Assembly: GCA_020025295.1 (NCBI GenBank) | Contig: JAHHSJ010000009.1 | Span: forward strand, 1-44,003 | From: Oscillospiraceae bacterium | Lineage (GTDB): Bacteria > Bacillota > Clostridia > Oscillospirales > Oscillospiraceae | Length of the DNA stretch: 44,003 nt | Direction: 5' to 3' | Part shown: positions 1 through 7,693 of the stretch, one piece after another | How positions within the stretch are numbered: position 1 is the stretch's first letter | Layout of the letters: the number at the start of each line of letters is the position of its first letter | The notes under the pieces: model-generated | Told to the model about the DNA's origin: nothing | Seen by the model: the letters and a program-made list of their open reading frames with translations, nothing else | Database searches by the model: none | Program-made: the position numbers and the translations under genes

Positions 1-390
1 GCCTACGCAACTCTCAGGCATCATTTTCAGGACACCGGACGCACCCCTGAGGATTATGATTTGATTGTAACGGGCGATCTCGGCATTCTGGGCATGCAGC
101 TTGTGCGAGAGCTTGCCGCTCGGGATCACCTTGCGCTCGGGTCAAACTACAATGACTGCGGTGTAATGCTCTTTGACACAAAACAACAGGATGTAATCTG
201 TGGTGGTTCCGGATGCGGCTGTTCGGCTATTATGCTGACCGGACCAATTCTGCGCAAAATGGAGCAAGGCGAACTCCATCGAGTGCTGTTCTGCGGCACC
301 GGTGCACTCCACTCCCCTGTGTCACTGGGTCAAAAGGAATCCATCCCCGGCATCTGCCACGCGGTAGCGTTGAGTAACAGCAAGGAGTAA
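1..390 (+). CDS. spoVAD: Stage V sporulation protein AD, C-terminal part (5' end outside window)
   Basis: The open frame is already running at base 1, so only the last 129 codons are seen. The product resembles the C-terminal half of SpoVAD, a thiolase-fold protein. Visible features are the VTGDLGILGMQL stretch, the glycine/cysteine-rich GGSGCGCSAIML segment and the CGTGALHSP segment. SpoVAD is known to bind dipicolinic acid and belongs to the SpoVA complex that moves Ca-DPA across the inner forespore membrane. The stop codon at 388-390 directly follows the AAGGAG that serves spoVAE, so the two genes are translationally close. Function is by family; the protein is truncated by the window edge, not by mutation. 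Confidence 0.93.
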   Translation, partial: AYATLRHHFQDTGRTPEDYDLIVTGDLGILGMQLVRELAARDHLALGSNYNDCGVMLFDTKQQDVICGGSGCGCSAIMLTGPILRKMEQGELHRVLFCGTGALHSPVSLGQKESIPGICHAVALSNSKE

Positions 391-394
391 TCAC

Positions 395-766
395 ATGATG
401 GAACTGTTTTCTTCTCTTTTTCGTGCCTTTGTCTGCGGCGGTTTTCTCTGCCTGATCGGCCAAATTCTCATCGACAAAACCAATCTGACTCCAGCCCGAA
501 TTCTCACCGGGTATGTGGTGGTAGGTGTCCTCTTAGGCGCATTAGGCATTTACCAGCCGCTGCTGGACTGGGGCGGTGCCGGAGCATCTGTCCCTCTGAC
601 CGGATTCGGAGCCAACCTTGCCAAAGGCGTCCGGGAAGCGGTGGACAAGAACGGTCTGCTGGGCGCATTGACCGGCGGTCTGACCGCCTCCTCCGGCGGA
701 ATTGCCGCCGCTATTTTCTTCAGCTTGCTTGGCGCTGCCTTTGCAAAATCCAGAGATAATTGCTGA
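395..766 (+). CDS. spoVAE: Stage V sporulation protein AE
   Basis: A 123-residue hydrophobic protein with three to four likely membrane segments, the usual size for SpoVAE (about 115-125 residues). It follows spoVAD by 4 nt, as in other spore formers, and is the last gene of the spoVA operon here because a strong hairpin follows. The start ATG at 395 has AAGGAG at 382-387, a 7-nt spacing; the adjacent second ATG at 398 is an alternative. SpoVAE is an inner-membrane part of the channel that loads and releases Ca-dipicolinate. The glycine-rich GGAGASVPLTGFGANLAKG and GGLTASSGGIAAAIFF stretches are typical of the family. Confidence 0.92.
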   Translation: MMELFSSLFRAFVCGGFLCLIGQILIDKTNLTPARILTGYVVVGVLLGALGIYQPLLDWGGAGASVPLTGFGANLAKGVREAVDKNGLLGALTGGLTASSGGIAAAIFFSLLGAAFAKSRDNC

Positions 767-772
767 TACTCA

Positions 773-805
773 AAACCGCCTCAAGTCGATGACTTGAGGC
801 GGTTT
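773..805. terminator. Bidirectional intrinsic terminator between spoVAE and the convergent phosphoesterase gene
   Basis: A perfect 15-bp inverted repeat (AAACCGCCTCAAGTC, loop GAT, GACTTGAGGCGGTTT) lies between two convergent genes. It has A residues on one side and T residues on the other, so it can act in both directions. Confidence 0.85.
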
Positions 806-820
806 CCAATTCAGAAGCAC

Positions 821-2863
821 TTATCGTTTCTTCTTAAAATCTCCATGGTATTCAAATTTTCCATACTTCCGCTTGCTGACATGTTTGCGGTGGTGTCTGC
901 GATACTCCTTATAGGATTTTCCCTTGCCGTAGCGGCGCTTGAAGCGGACACGCAGCACAATGCCGCGCACAATCAAAACCACCAGCAGAATCAGTGCCAG
1001 ACCAAGGCACATTGCCGCAATGGTAATTCCGTTCGCACCCTTCAGCAGTGCCACCGGGCTCCAGGAATGGGACTCCACCTTCCGTTCCACGGCGTGCTCC
1101 ATGTCATACCGCTCCGGAATTTCACTGTTCGGCTGGCTCTGGATGTACGACGCCAGTGCATACCACTCTTTCACTTCATTTCCCTGCTGATCGTAGAGGA
1201 TGCACCGATCAAAGTCAGTGATCTCATTGCCGTTGATGTCCTTAGGCACAATGGACAAGATTCCAAAGGACTGGGCTCGCACCTCAGAGAGCATCTGAGC
1301 GCAGTAAAGTCCTGCCACAACACGATAGAGCTGGTCATCCTGAATCGCTTCCCGCTCCTCGTCCTCGTTCAGCAAATAAACATCGGACACTTTGTTAAAG
1401 ATCATCCGATGGTTATTCCAGTCAAAAGACATTCCGGCCAGATGCAGCTGGGCCGGAAGCATCAGCGGAGTCACCGAGGCATCCACCTCGCAGACCGCCT
1501 TCAGTTCCTTACCGGTCAGGTACACACTGACCAGCGGATAACCCGCCATACCGTCCAGACCAATGCCCAGCGAGGACACATTGAAGACATCCGACACAGA
1601 AATATCACCGGGCACAAAGGTGTCGCGGATGACACCGGTCGCCGTCAGGGCAACGGTGGGCACTTTATTGTCCGGGTCGACTTCACGGATTGCATGCAGG
1701 TAGGAATCTGCAATCAAATCACCCAAACCGTGTTCTCTGTGCTCTGCGTAAATCTGATCCATGTTGCTGAACAAAACTTCATTGTGTCCAATGATCTGGT
1801 CAAAGCTGTCAAATCCGTACTCGCCCAGATAATCCGCCACAACCTGTTCCTTGAACTCATCAATTTTCGCCGCCACTTTCGGATCATCCTCGACGGTTTC
1901 ATCCACGGGTACCAGTTCGTATTTGCGAATCTGCTTCGTTCCGTCCTGATTCCAGTCTACATCCAGCACACCGAGGTTTGCCGTATAGCATCCGGCGGAA
2001 ACCACGATGGTGTTATTGATCACAATAGGCTCTTCCAGCACGGTGTGCGTATGACCGGAGATAATGACATCCAGTCCATCCACCTCTTTTGCGAGGATTT
2101 CGTCCTCAGACTTCTTCGGATCGGCAAAGGTGCCGGAATGGGACAGGCAAATAGTGAACAGAGGCTGATCCTCTCCCACTTCTTCCCTCATCTGATGGAT
2201 GATCTCCTGAGCACGGGTGATGGTATCCTGCCACACCATGTCCGACTCCGGGGCATTGGTGTCGGCTTCCGCACCCATCAGGCCAAAGATACCGTAGGTA
2301 ATACCGCCCCGCTCCAGCAGGAGATATTCTTTGACTCCGTACCGCTCCAGCGCATCCCAAACCGCCTGATCGGAGTCGTCAAACTCCGGGTCGCCCGGCA
2401 GAGGCGGATAGTAATTGCTTTCAACAATGGGCGGAATCGGTTCTCCGCTGTCCACCGCACTGTTGAGCATGGCAGTCAATCCCGGCTGGCGGAAATCATA
2501 CTCGTGGTTTCCGAACGTGGTGGCGTCATACCCCAGCATGCCCATAATCCGCAGTTCCGGTGCTTCCGTGGCATAGATGGACTGGAAGAGCGAACCCATG
2601 GAAAAGTCACCGGCGTCTACCAGCAGCGCCTCCGGATACAGCCGCTTCTGTTCCTGAATTCGGGTAGCAAGCCTTGCAAAACCGCCGCTTTCTCCTCCAT
2701 CTCCGTCGGAAATGGGAAGAAAATGGCAGTGCATATCATGGGTAAACAAAATAGTGGAGTGATGCTCCATGTTCTGCTCCGGCTCTGCTGATACAGGACA
2801 CACTCCCAGCACGATAAGCAGCGCCAGTATCAGTGCCAAAAGTTTTTTTGTCTGTTGTTTCAT
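821..2863 (-). CDS. Membrane-anchored 5'-nucleotidase / 2',3'-cyclic phosphodiesterase family metallophosphoesterase
   Basis: A 680-residue exported enzyme. Residues 1-26 form a signal peptide (Lys-rich start, Leu/Ile core, VCPVSA cleavage region). The calcineurin-like domain follows with its metal-binding motifs: THDMHCHF (about 41-48), DAGDFSMGS (about 83-91), GNHE (118-121) and GHTHT (about 270). A 5'-nucleotidase C-terminal domain comes next. Near the C-terminus lies one hydrophobic helix and then a very basic tail rich in Lys, Arg, His and Tyr, instead of an LPXTG sorting signal. The family hydrolyses nucleotides or cyclic nucleotides outside the cell for phosphate and nucleoside scavenging; the exact substrate cannot be read from sequence. 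AGAGGTGA sits about 6 nt before the ATG at 2863. It is monocistronic and convergent with spoVAE. Confidence 0.88.
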   Translation of the reverse strand: MKQQTKKLLALILALLIVLGVCPVSAEPEQNMEHHSTILFTHDMHCHFLPISDGDGGESGGFARLATRIQEQKRLYPEALLVDAGDFSMGSLFQSIYATEAPELRIMGMLGYDATTFGNHEYDFRQPGLTAMLNSAVDSGEPIPPIVESNYYPPLPGDPEFDDSDQAVWDALERYGVKEYLLLERGGITYGIFGLMGAEADTNAPESDMVWQDTITRAQEIIHQMREEVGEDQPLFTICLSHSGTFADPKKSEDEILAKEVDGLDVIISGHTHTVLEEPIVINNTIVVSAGCYTANLGVLDVDWNQDGTKQIRKYELVPVDETVEDDPKVAAKIDEFKEQVVADYLGEYGFDSFDQIIGHNEVLFSNMDQIYAEHREHGLGDLIADSYLHAIREVDPDNKVPTVALTATGVIRDTFVPGDISVSDVFNVSSLGIGLDGMAGYPLVSVYLTGKELKAVCEVDASVTPLMLPAQLHLAGMSFDWNNHRMIFNKVSDVYLLNEDEEREAIQDDQLYRVVAGLYCAQMLSEVRAQSFGILSIVPKDINGNEITDFDRCILYDQQGNEVKEWYALASYIQSQPNSEIPERYDMEHAVERKVESHSWSPVALLKGANGITIAAMCLGLALILLVVLIVRGIVLRVRFKRRYGKGKSYKEYRRHHRKHVSKRKYGKFEYHGDFKKKR

Positions 2864-3057
2864 TCAATCACCTCTAAGTCATGATAATTGAGTTTCGATT
2901 GCTTGATACGATCTACAATAGTCTACTAAAAACGGTGTTCCAAATCAAGTGCACTCCCTCCTCTTTCTGTTCCTGCAGATTTCTGGAAAGAGCATCTCTT
3001 GTACCTCGGCACTTTCCTCCCGTTCTCGAATTTTTCTCTTCTTTTCTTTGCCAACTG

Positions 3058-3066
3058 TGCTATAAT
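3058..3066 (+). promoter_or_regulatory. Extended -10 promoter for the inositol-monophosphatase gene
   Basis: TGCTATAAT is a perfect extended -10 element; the -35 region is weak. A start near 3073 leaves only about 14 nt of leader before the ATG at 3087. The rest of the gap 2864-3057 shows nothing else recognisable. Confidence 0.6.
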
Positions 3067-3086
3067 ATCCCCGGGAGATGATAACA

Positions 3087-3866
3087 ATGAATGTAAACTA
3101 CCAGAAAATTATTGAGCTGGTTCTCAACACCAAAGATCTGATCCTGAATACCGAAAAAGCAAATCAGGTCACCGTCAAAGGGCTTGCCGATTATGTGACG
3201 CAGGTGGATTTTTCCGTCCAGAGCTATCTGGTGAGCGCACTTGCCGACGCATACCCTGAAATTCAGTTCCTCGGTGAGGAAGGTCACAAGGAACATCTGG
3301 ACTGGACCCGTCCGGTTTGGATTCTTGACCCTGTGGACGGAACCACCAACCTGATTCATGATTACCAGAACAGCTGCGTCGCTCTGGGCCTTTGGGACGG
3401 CACTCAGCTGGTTTTCGGCTGCGTATATAACCCCTTCCACAACGAACTGTATCGTGCCGTGCGCGGTGAAGGTGCCTATCTGAACGATCGTAAAATCTCG
3501 GTCAGCGACCGCCCCACCCTGTCCCGGAGTCTTATTCTGGTTGGCACTTCCCCCTACGAAAAGGATCGAGCCGACGAAGTGTTCGACAAAATCAAGCGGG
3601 TCTATGTTGCCAGCGAAGATGTGCGCCGCAGCGGTTCTGCCGCTTTGGACTTCTGCACCGTGGCCTGCGGACGCGTAGACGGCTTCTTTGAGTACAACCT
3701 GAAGCCTTGGGACTACGCTGCCGGCTCCGTGATTTTGGAAGAGGCCGGCGGACGCTTTACCACCCCCACGGGCAAGACTGTGTTCCCCGGTGAGAACTCC
3801 GATGTGGTCGGCACCAACGGTCTGATTCAGCAGGAACTGATGGACAAGCTGAACGAAACCAAATAA
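3087..3866 (+). CDS. Inositol monophosphatase family protein
   Basis: A 259-residue protein with the family signatures in order: LGEEG (metal ligands), WILDPVDGTTNLIHDY (the DPxDGT motif) and KPWDYAAGSVILEEAGG (the WDxAAG motif). The fold uses Mg2+ to dephosphorylate small sugar or inositol phosphates, and some relatives act on 3'-phosphoadenosine phosphates or fructose bisphosphate. Substrate is therefore not assignable. I prefer the ATG at 3087, because GGGAG at 3073-3077 is 9 nt upstream; the earlier ATG at 3078 directly abuts that site. It is a single-gene unit with its own promoter and terminator. Confidence 0.88.
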   Translation: MNVNYQKIIELVLNTKDLILNTEKANQVTVKGLADYVTQVDFSVQSYLVSALADAYPEIQFLGEEGHKEHLDWTRPVWILDPVDGTTNLIHDYQNSCVALGLWDGTQLVFGCVYNPFHNELYRAVRGEGAYLNDRKISVSDRPTLSRSLILVGTSPYEKDRADEVFDKIKRVYVASEDVRRSGSAALDFCTVACGRVDGFFEYNLKPWDYAAGSVILEEAGGRFTTPTGKTVFPGENSDVVGTNGLIQQELMDKLNETK

Positions 3867-3875
3867 GCTGTTTAG

Positions 3876-3909
3876 ACGGCTGCAAGAAGATTTTCTTGCA
3901 GCCGTTTTT
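3876..3909 (+). terminator. Intrinsic terminator of the inositol-monophosphatase gene
   Basis: Stem ACGGCTGCAAGAA (3876-3888) pairs with TTCTTGCAGCCGT (3893-3905), followed by a T tract. Confidence 0.85.
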
Positions 3910-3941
3910 ACCTCAAAATCGTATTTTTTCTAAATTTACCA

Positions 3942-3970
3942 TTGACATAGCAATAAAATCGTGGTACTAC
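3942..3970 (+). promoter_or_regulatory. Promoter of the glycine riboswitch / AGCS transcript
   Basis: A consensus -35 TTGACA (3942-3947) with a 17-nt spacer to TACTAC (3965-3970). It sits about 50 nt upstream of the aptamer, as expected for a riboswitch leader. Confidence 0.6.
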
Positions 3971-4023
3971 TAATGCAACAACTTCATTCCAAAGAAGTCT
4001 TTAGGATCGCAAGAAACTGAAGA

Positions 4024-4167
4024 CAGAGGAAACTCTGGAGAATCTCGTAAGAGTGCCGAAGGTGCAAGGATTGCTGAAATTTGCAGCAGTTCGAATCTCT
4101 CAGGCAAAAGGACAGAGGCATTGGTCATCCCTCCATAAGGGATGTGTCTTTGCGCAAATCTCCAGAG
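4024..4167 (+). promoter_or_regulatory. Glycine riboswitch, single aptamer with a closing helix beyond the core
   Basis: The conserved aptamer core is visible: GTGCCGAAGGTGCAA at 4053-4067 and AATCTCTCAGGCAAAAGGAC at 4094-4113. CTCTGGAGA (4033-4041) can pair with TCTCCAGAG (4159-4167), which closes the aptamer plus an extra 3' hairpin region (about 4118-4158). This resembles the arrangement called singleton with a 3' ghost aptamer. Only one complete aptamer is present, not the tandem pair. The closing strand overlaps the 5' arm of the downstream terminator at 4164-4167, so ligand-stabilised closure should block termination. That predicts an ON switch for the downstream transporter. CAGAG-GAAA-CTCTG (4024-4037) is a competing small hairpin. 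Confidence 0.88.
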
Positions 4168-4195
4168 CTGTCTATTCGACAGCTCTTCTTTTTTT
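4164..4195 (+). terminator. Riboswitch-controlled intrinsic terminator
   Basis: AGAGCTGTC (4164-4172) pairs with GACAGCTCT (4178-4186), followed by TCTTTTTTT. The 5' arm shares four bases with the riboswitch closing helix, so the two structures exclude one another. Confidence 0.85.
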
Positions 4196-4223
4196 GGAAA
4201 ATTCACTAAGGAGTGTGTTTACC

Positions 4224-5627
4224 ATGGAACAACTTTTGAAAATCGTACAAACCATCAACGGCTATCTTTCTGACTACATTCTGGTCATTCTTCTGCTGGC
4301 CTGTGGTCTGTACTTCACCTTCCGGACCCACTTTGTTCAGGTCCGCTGCTTCAAAGAAGGTGCCAAGCGAGTGTTTGGCTCCTTCTCTATGAACGGCGGC
4401 AAACACAAAAGCGGCATGAGCTCCTTTCAGGCACTGACTACTGCCATCGCCGCTCAGGTGGGTACCGGCAACATTGTGGGTGCCTGCGGCGCCATCCTGA
4501 TCGGCGGCCCCGGTGCTATCTTCTGGATGTGGATCATCGCCTTCTTCGGCATGGCCACCATCTACGCTGAAGCAGTGCTGGCTCAGAAGACCCGTGTGGT
4601 CAACCCTGACGGCAGCATTTCCGGCGGTCCGGTCTACTACATCAAGCACGCCTTTAACAACGGCTTCGGCAAGTTCATGGCCGCTTTCTTCGCCATTGCA
4701 ATCATCCTCGCCCTCGGCTTCATGGGTACCATGGTGCAGTCTAACTCGATTGCTGAGGCTTGCCACAACGCCTTCGGCATTCCCGGCTGGGTCTGCGGTG
4801 TAGTCATTTCCATTCTGGCTGCCTTCATTTTCCTTGGCGGTATCAATCGCATTGCCTCTGTCACAGAAAAGCTGGTCCCTATTATGGCTGCCATCTATCT
4901 GGCTCTGGGCCTGATCATTCTGATTCTCCGCGTCAAGTACATTCCTCAAACCTTCGGTATGATCTTCCACTACGCCTTTGCTCCCAATGCTCTGTTGGGC
5001 GGCAGCATCGGCATGGCACTGAAAACCGCCATCAGCCAAGGTGCAAAGCGCGGCCTGTTCTCCAATGAAGCCGGTATGGGCTCCACGCCCCATGCACACG
5101 CAATCGCCAATGTTAACAATCCTCATGAGCAGGGTGTTGTGGCCATGATCGGCGTGTTCGTGGACACTTTCGTGGTGCTCACCATGACCGCACTCATCGT
5201 TATTTCCACCCTGTATACCGGCGACGGTATTCTGGCTTCCGGCTTTGCCGAAGGCGTATCTAAGACCAACATGGCACAGCTGGCCTTCTCCAGTGTGTTT
5301 GGCAACTCTGTGGGCAATGCCATCGTCGCCATCTGCCTGCTCTTCTTCGCCTTCTCCACCATCATCAGCTGGAACCTCTTTGGCCGCATCAATGTGCACA
5401 GTCTCTTTAAGAGCAAGCACGCCAACTGGATTTACTCTCTGATCGCAATCATCTTCATTTTCCTCGGCTCCGTTCTCTCCAACGAGCTGGTTTGGGAGAT
5501 GACGGATATGTTCAATCAGCTGATGGTCATTCCCAACGTGATCGCCCTCTTTGCCCTGAGCAAGCTGGTGGTCAGCATCACCAAGCAGTACTCCTATTCT
5601 AATTCTAAGAAAAAGACCAAGGTCTAA
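4224..5627 (+). CDS. Alanine or glycine:cation symporter (AGCS family)
   Basis: A 467-residue polytopic membrane protein of the alanine/glycine:sodium symporter family, the normal length for this family. The signature GTGNIVGACGAILIGGPGA near residues 77-95 and the following WMWIIAFFGMATIYAEAVLA helix are typical. Further on, GLFSNEAGMGSTPHAHA is a second conserved AGCS segment. The start at 4224 is chosen because AAGGAG at 4208-4213 is well placed; the upstream in-frame extension lies inside the riboswitch and is not translated. The glycine riboswitch with ON logic suggests import or export of excess glycine, or D/L-alanine as a side substrate. Direction of transport is not deducible. Confidence 0.92.
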   Translation: MEQLLKIVQTINGYLSDYILVILLLACGLYFTFRTHFVQVRCFKEGAKRVFGSFSMNGGKHKSGMSSFQALTTAIAAQVGTGNIVGACGAILIGGPGAIFWMWIIAFFGMATIYAEAVLAQKTRVVNPDGSISGGPVYYIKHAFNNGFGKFMAAFFAIAIILALGFMGTMVQSNSIAEACHNAFGIPGWVCGVVISILAAFIFLGGINRIASVTEKLVPIMAAIYLALGLIILILRVKYIPQTFGMIFHYAFAPNALLGGSIGMALKTAISQGAKRGLFSNEAGMGSTPHAHAIANVNNPHEQGVVAMIGVFVDTFVVLTMTALIVISTLYTGDGILASGFAEGVSKTNMAQLAFSSVFGNSVGNAIVAICLLFFAFSTIISWNLFGRINVHSLFKSKHANWIYSLIAIIFIFLGSVLSNELVWEMTDMFNQLMVIPNVIALFALSKLVVSITKQYSYSNSKKKTKV

Positions 5628-5636
5628 CTCAATCGC

Positions 5637-5701
5637 AAAACCGCCAGAGCCGAACTTCTGCTCTGGCGGTTTTGCTCTGGCGGTTTTGCTCTGGCGGTTT
5701 T
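5637..5701 (+). terminator. AGCS terminator whose 3' arm is repeated three times in tandem
   Basis: AAAACCGCCAGAGC (5637-5650) is the 5' arm. The 14-nt 3' arm GCTCTGGCGGTTTT occurs at 5660-5673, 5674-5687 and 5688-5701 in exact tandem, so any of three copies can pair with the single 5' arm and each brings its own T tract. Confidence 0.85.
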
Positions 5702-5713
5702 CTTGTATAATGC

Positions 5714-5747
5714 AAAAAACGAAGTCCCATATGGGACTTCGTTTTTT
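5714..5747. terminator. Perfect 34-nt palindrome, likely bidirectional terminator
   Basis: AAAAAACGAAGTCCCAT is followed immediately by its exact reverse complement ATGGGACTTCGTTTTTT. With A and T runs at the two ends it can terminate both the plus-strand AGCS transcript and minus-strand transcripts coming from the envelope module. Confidence 0.75.
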
Positions 5748-5751
5748 GAGC

Positions 5752-5797
5752 GCTACGGTTCAGTTCCGTTTCAGGACTGTACCGTAGCTTCCTTTTT
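5752..5797 (+). terminator. Third hairpin with T-rich tail
   Basis: GCTACGGT(t)CAGT (5752 onward) pairs with ACTG(t)ACCGTAGC (ending 5788), followed by TTCCTTTTT. Its orientation fits plus-strand termination, although no plus-strand gene lies between it and the preceding palindrome. Confidence 0.5.
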
Positions 5798-5951
5798 ATG
5801 CAATGAAACAGAAACTCTGCGGATTTTCCAGAATTCCCTTCATATGTGACTTGAATTTTTGTCCTCGATGATTGGAATAACCCACAATTACGGTCTTGTG
5901 ACTCAGGTGTGAGTATGTGATTGTTTTAGCATCCCAATCCTCCAATTCAAA
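5796..5951 (-). pseudogene. Possible C-terminal remnant of an unrecognised gene
   Basis: On the minus strand there is an open stretch of 51 codons from just after an in-frame stop (5952-5954) to TAA at 5796-5798. It reads FELEDWDAKTITYSHLSHK..., then TVIVGYSNHRGQKFKSHM..., and ends in PQSFCFIA. The composition is protein-like, but there is no start codon with a ribosome binding site near its beginning; the only ATG is close to the end. I read it as the tail of a deleted gene, lying just downstream of the flippase-like gene and before the terminator cluster. I do not recognise the family. It could also be chance open frame in a short intergenic region. Confidence 0.35.
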
Positions 5952-5958
5952 TCAGGAA

Positions 5959-7026
5959 CTATATATTCCCCACCGGTTTTTCCTCAAATCCCTTATTTTT
6001 GCGAAGCAAGGACAGGACAAACACTGCTGCTAAAACGCTCCCAGACAGGGCAATCGTCATATAGCTGCCAATTCCCCGGCTCAGGATCATGGAGCTTTGC
6101 AGAAGGCCACTGGGAAAGACGGTCTTAAAATAATAGAGGAAGCTGCGCTCGGCAATCCCCATCCCGCCGGGAAACGGAAGGGCGGCGCAGCTAATGTACA
6201 GTGCTGATTGCAAGGCAATAATCTGAAGTGCCGAAGCACCGGTGAGCCCCAGCGCATTATAAACCCAGAACGGTGCCGAATGCATGGCCAAGATGCGGAC
6301 AACCGTAATGAGACAGTTTACAAGGCAGTGGGCCTTGTTTTGGCGAAACAGCTCTGCACTGGTTCTGTATTGGGCAATGGCCGTTTCTGTCTTTTTTCGA
6401 AACGCATTTGCCCAGTCGCCGGAAAAAAGGGCAATCAACCGCACCGCCAGTTCAGCCAGACGGAAGATGAACCGCTCCGAAAACATGGCACACAGCAGCA
6501 AAAGCAGAAGCCCCGTATTCAGCCCAAGTCCTATCCATAACAGCCAGATATAATTGCCCAACAGTCGGTGGATCACAGGGCCAAAAGACAGATAGCCTAT
6601 GATTCCCAGCACCGTAACCGCCAGCTGATAGCACGCCAGATCCATCACCAGAGCCAGCGTCCCGTGGATGACAGAGACACCTTTTTTGTGCATCAGATAC
6701 ACTTCCATGGGCTGACCGCCGGTGGCGGCAGGAGTGATGGCACTAAAAAAATTACCTGCGAAGGTATAGACCAGACACTGGAGAAAGCTCTGGTTTTCGC
6801 CCAGCAGACGGAGGTTTCGGCGCACTGTCATCGTCTCAGCCCAAAGCATCAGAGCGACCACGGCAGCGCCGCACAGCAAAAAGACGAAATGGCTTTGAGC
6901 AGCATGATGGATCACCAAACGAAAATCAGACGATGCAAAAATGGTACGATAGGTAAGAATACCGATCAGGACAAACAGCCCGCCGTTAGTGAGTACCTTT
7001 TTCAAAAAAATTAGAAATCGTTTCAA
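5959..7026 (-). CDS. Lysylphosphatidylglycerol-synthase-TM / UPF0104 family membrane protein (flippase-like)
   Basis: A 355-residue protein with eight or so membrane segments. The conserved family motif is AGNFFSAITPAATGGQPMEV around residues 90-110, and a second PFPGGMGIAERSFL segment lies near residue 285. This is the membrane domain found alone or fused to the aminoacyl transferase of MprF. In MprF it flips lysyl-PG; stand-alone versions act on or near lipids, but substrates are mostly unknown. The start is a TTG at 7026 preceded by an AAAGGAGGGG site; no ATG has comparable support. It overlaps the deacetylase gene by 41 nt, so translation is probably coupled. It is the last gene of the minus-strand envelope module. 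Confidence 0.82.
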   Translation of the reverse strand: MKRFLIFLKKVLTNGGLFVLIGILTYRTIFASSDFRLVIHHAAQSHFVFLLCGAAVVALMLWAETMTVRRNLRLLGENQSFLQCLVYTFAGNFFSAITPAATGGQPMEVYLMHKKGVSVIHGTLALVMDLACYQLAVTVLGIIGYLSFGPVIHRLLGNYIWLLWIGLGLNTGLLLLLLCAMFSERFIFRLAELAVRLIALFSGDWANAFRKKTETAIAQYRTSAELFRQNKAHCLVNCLITVVRILAMHSAPFWVYNALGLTGASALQIIALQSALYISCAALPFPGGMGIAERSFLYYFKTVFPSGLLQSSMILSRGIGSYMTIALSGSVLAAVFVLSLLRKNKGFEEKPVGNI

Positions 7027-7693
7027 AGGTATACCCCTCCTTTTTCCATTGGGGGATCATAGTTTCCAGCGCAGCGATAGTCCTCAAAGGTGCATCGTTT
7101 GTTCCACGCCCGTCATGAAGGCAGATCACGGCGCTGCCGTGGATTTGAGTCCGGAGCTTTTGGCACAAGCGCTCTGTGGTGGCCTTCTTCGACCAGTCAC
7201 CGATGATGACAGTCCACAAAACCAGGTTCAGATGATAGTGTCTGCAAAGCCACAGTCCCAGTGGGGTCACATGGCCCCAAGGTGGGCGGTAAAAGGTCAG
7301 TCTGGTATTCTGGGCAGCAAAGATTTCCGTACTCTTGTGAAAATCCATCCACAGTTGATGCGGGAGCTGGATGATCTGATTTTGATGGTCAAGAGAGTGG
7401 AGCCCGACCACATGACCCTCCTGTTTCATACGCTGCAAAATATCAGGATACAGTTCAGCGGATCTGGCGAGGATGAAAAAGGTTGCGTGAATATCATATT
7501 CTGCCAATAGATCCAGCAGCTTTGGGGTGTATCTGGAGTCCATGCCGTCATCAAAGGTCAGACATAGTCTTTTTCCGGTTTGGCAGGCCTTGTGAAGGGG
7601 ATTTTTCAGACGCAAGATCACGGTGGTAACAGCGCCCAGAAGAAGATACCCAGCATATAATGCAAGACCTGCAAGAAAAATTTTAATGACCAT
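6986..7693 (-). CDS. Polysaccharide deacetylase (NodB-homology, carbohydrate esterase 4)
   Basis: A 235-residue protein: one N-terminal membrane helix (about residues 3-25) and then a NodB domain. All five CE4 motifs are visible: TFDDG (catalytic base and metal Asp), HSLDH (metal His pair), RPPWG, the DWS region and the ICLHDG catalytic-His motif. Enzymes of this class remove N-acetyl groups from GlcNAc-type glycans, often peptidoglycan or surface polymers, outside the membrane. I place the start at 7693 (MVIKIF...), which overlaps the glycosyltransferase stop by 11 nt and has AGAGGAG 10 nt upstream; a start at 7735 would overlap by 53 nt. Position between a lipid glycosyltransferase and a flippase-like protein hints that the substrate may be a glycolipid, which is inference. 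Confidence 0.85.
   Translation of the reverse strand: MVIKIFLAGLALYAGYLLLGAVTTVILRLKNPLHKACQTGKRLCLTFDDGMDSRYTPKLLDLLAEYDIHATFFILARSAELYPDILQRMKQEGHVVGLHSLDHQNQIIQLPHQLWMDFHKSTEIFAAQNTRLTFYRPPWGHVTPLGLWLCRHYHLNLVLWTVIIGDWSKKATTERLCQKLRTQIHGSAVICLHDGRGTNDAPLRTIAALETMIPQWKKEGYTFETISNFFEKGTH

Noticed and set aside
794..2791. 665-codon plus-strand open frame antisense to the 5'-nucleotidase gene
   Set aside because: It mirrors the minus-strand gene, has no ribosome binding site, and its translation is rich in His, Gln and Arg as expected for a shadow frame.
4053..4223. N-terminal extension of the AGCS symporter by 57 codons
   Set aside because: The extension lies inside the riboswitch and terminator; the well-placed AAGGAG supports the start at 4224.
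4206..5420. 404-codon minus-strand frame opposite the AGCS symporter
   Set aside because: Shadow of a clear membrane transporter; the translation is His/Gly/Asp-rich with no family resemblance.
5660..5701. Short tandem repeat as possible CRISPR
   Set aside because: The 14-nt units abut without spacers and form a terminator arm.
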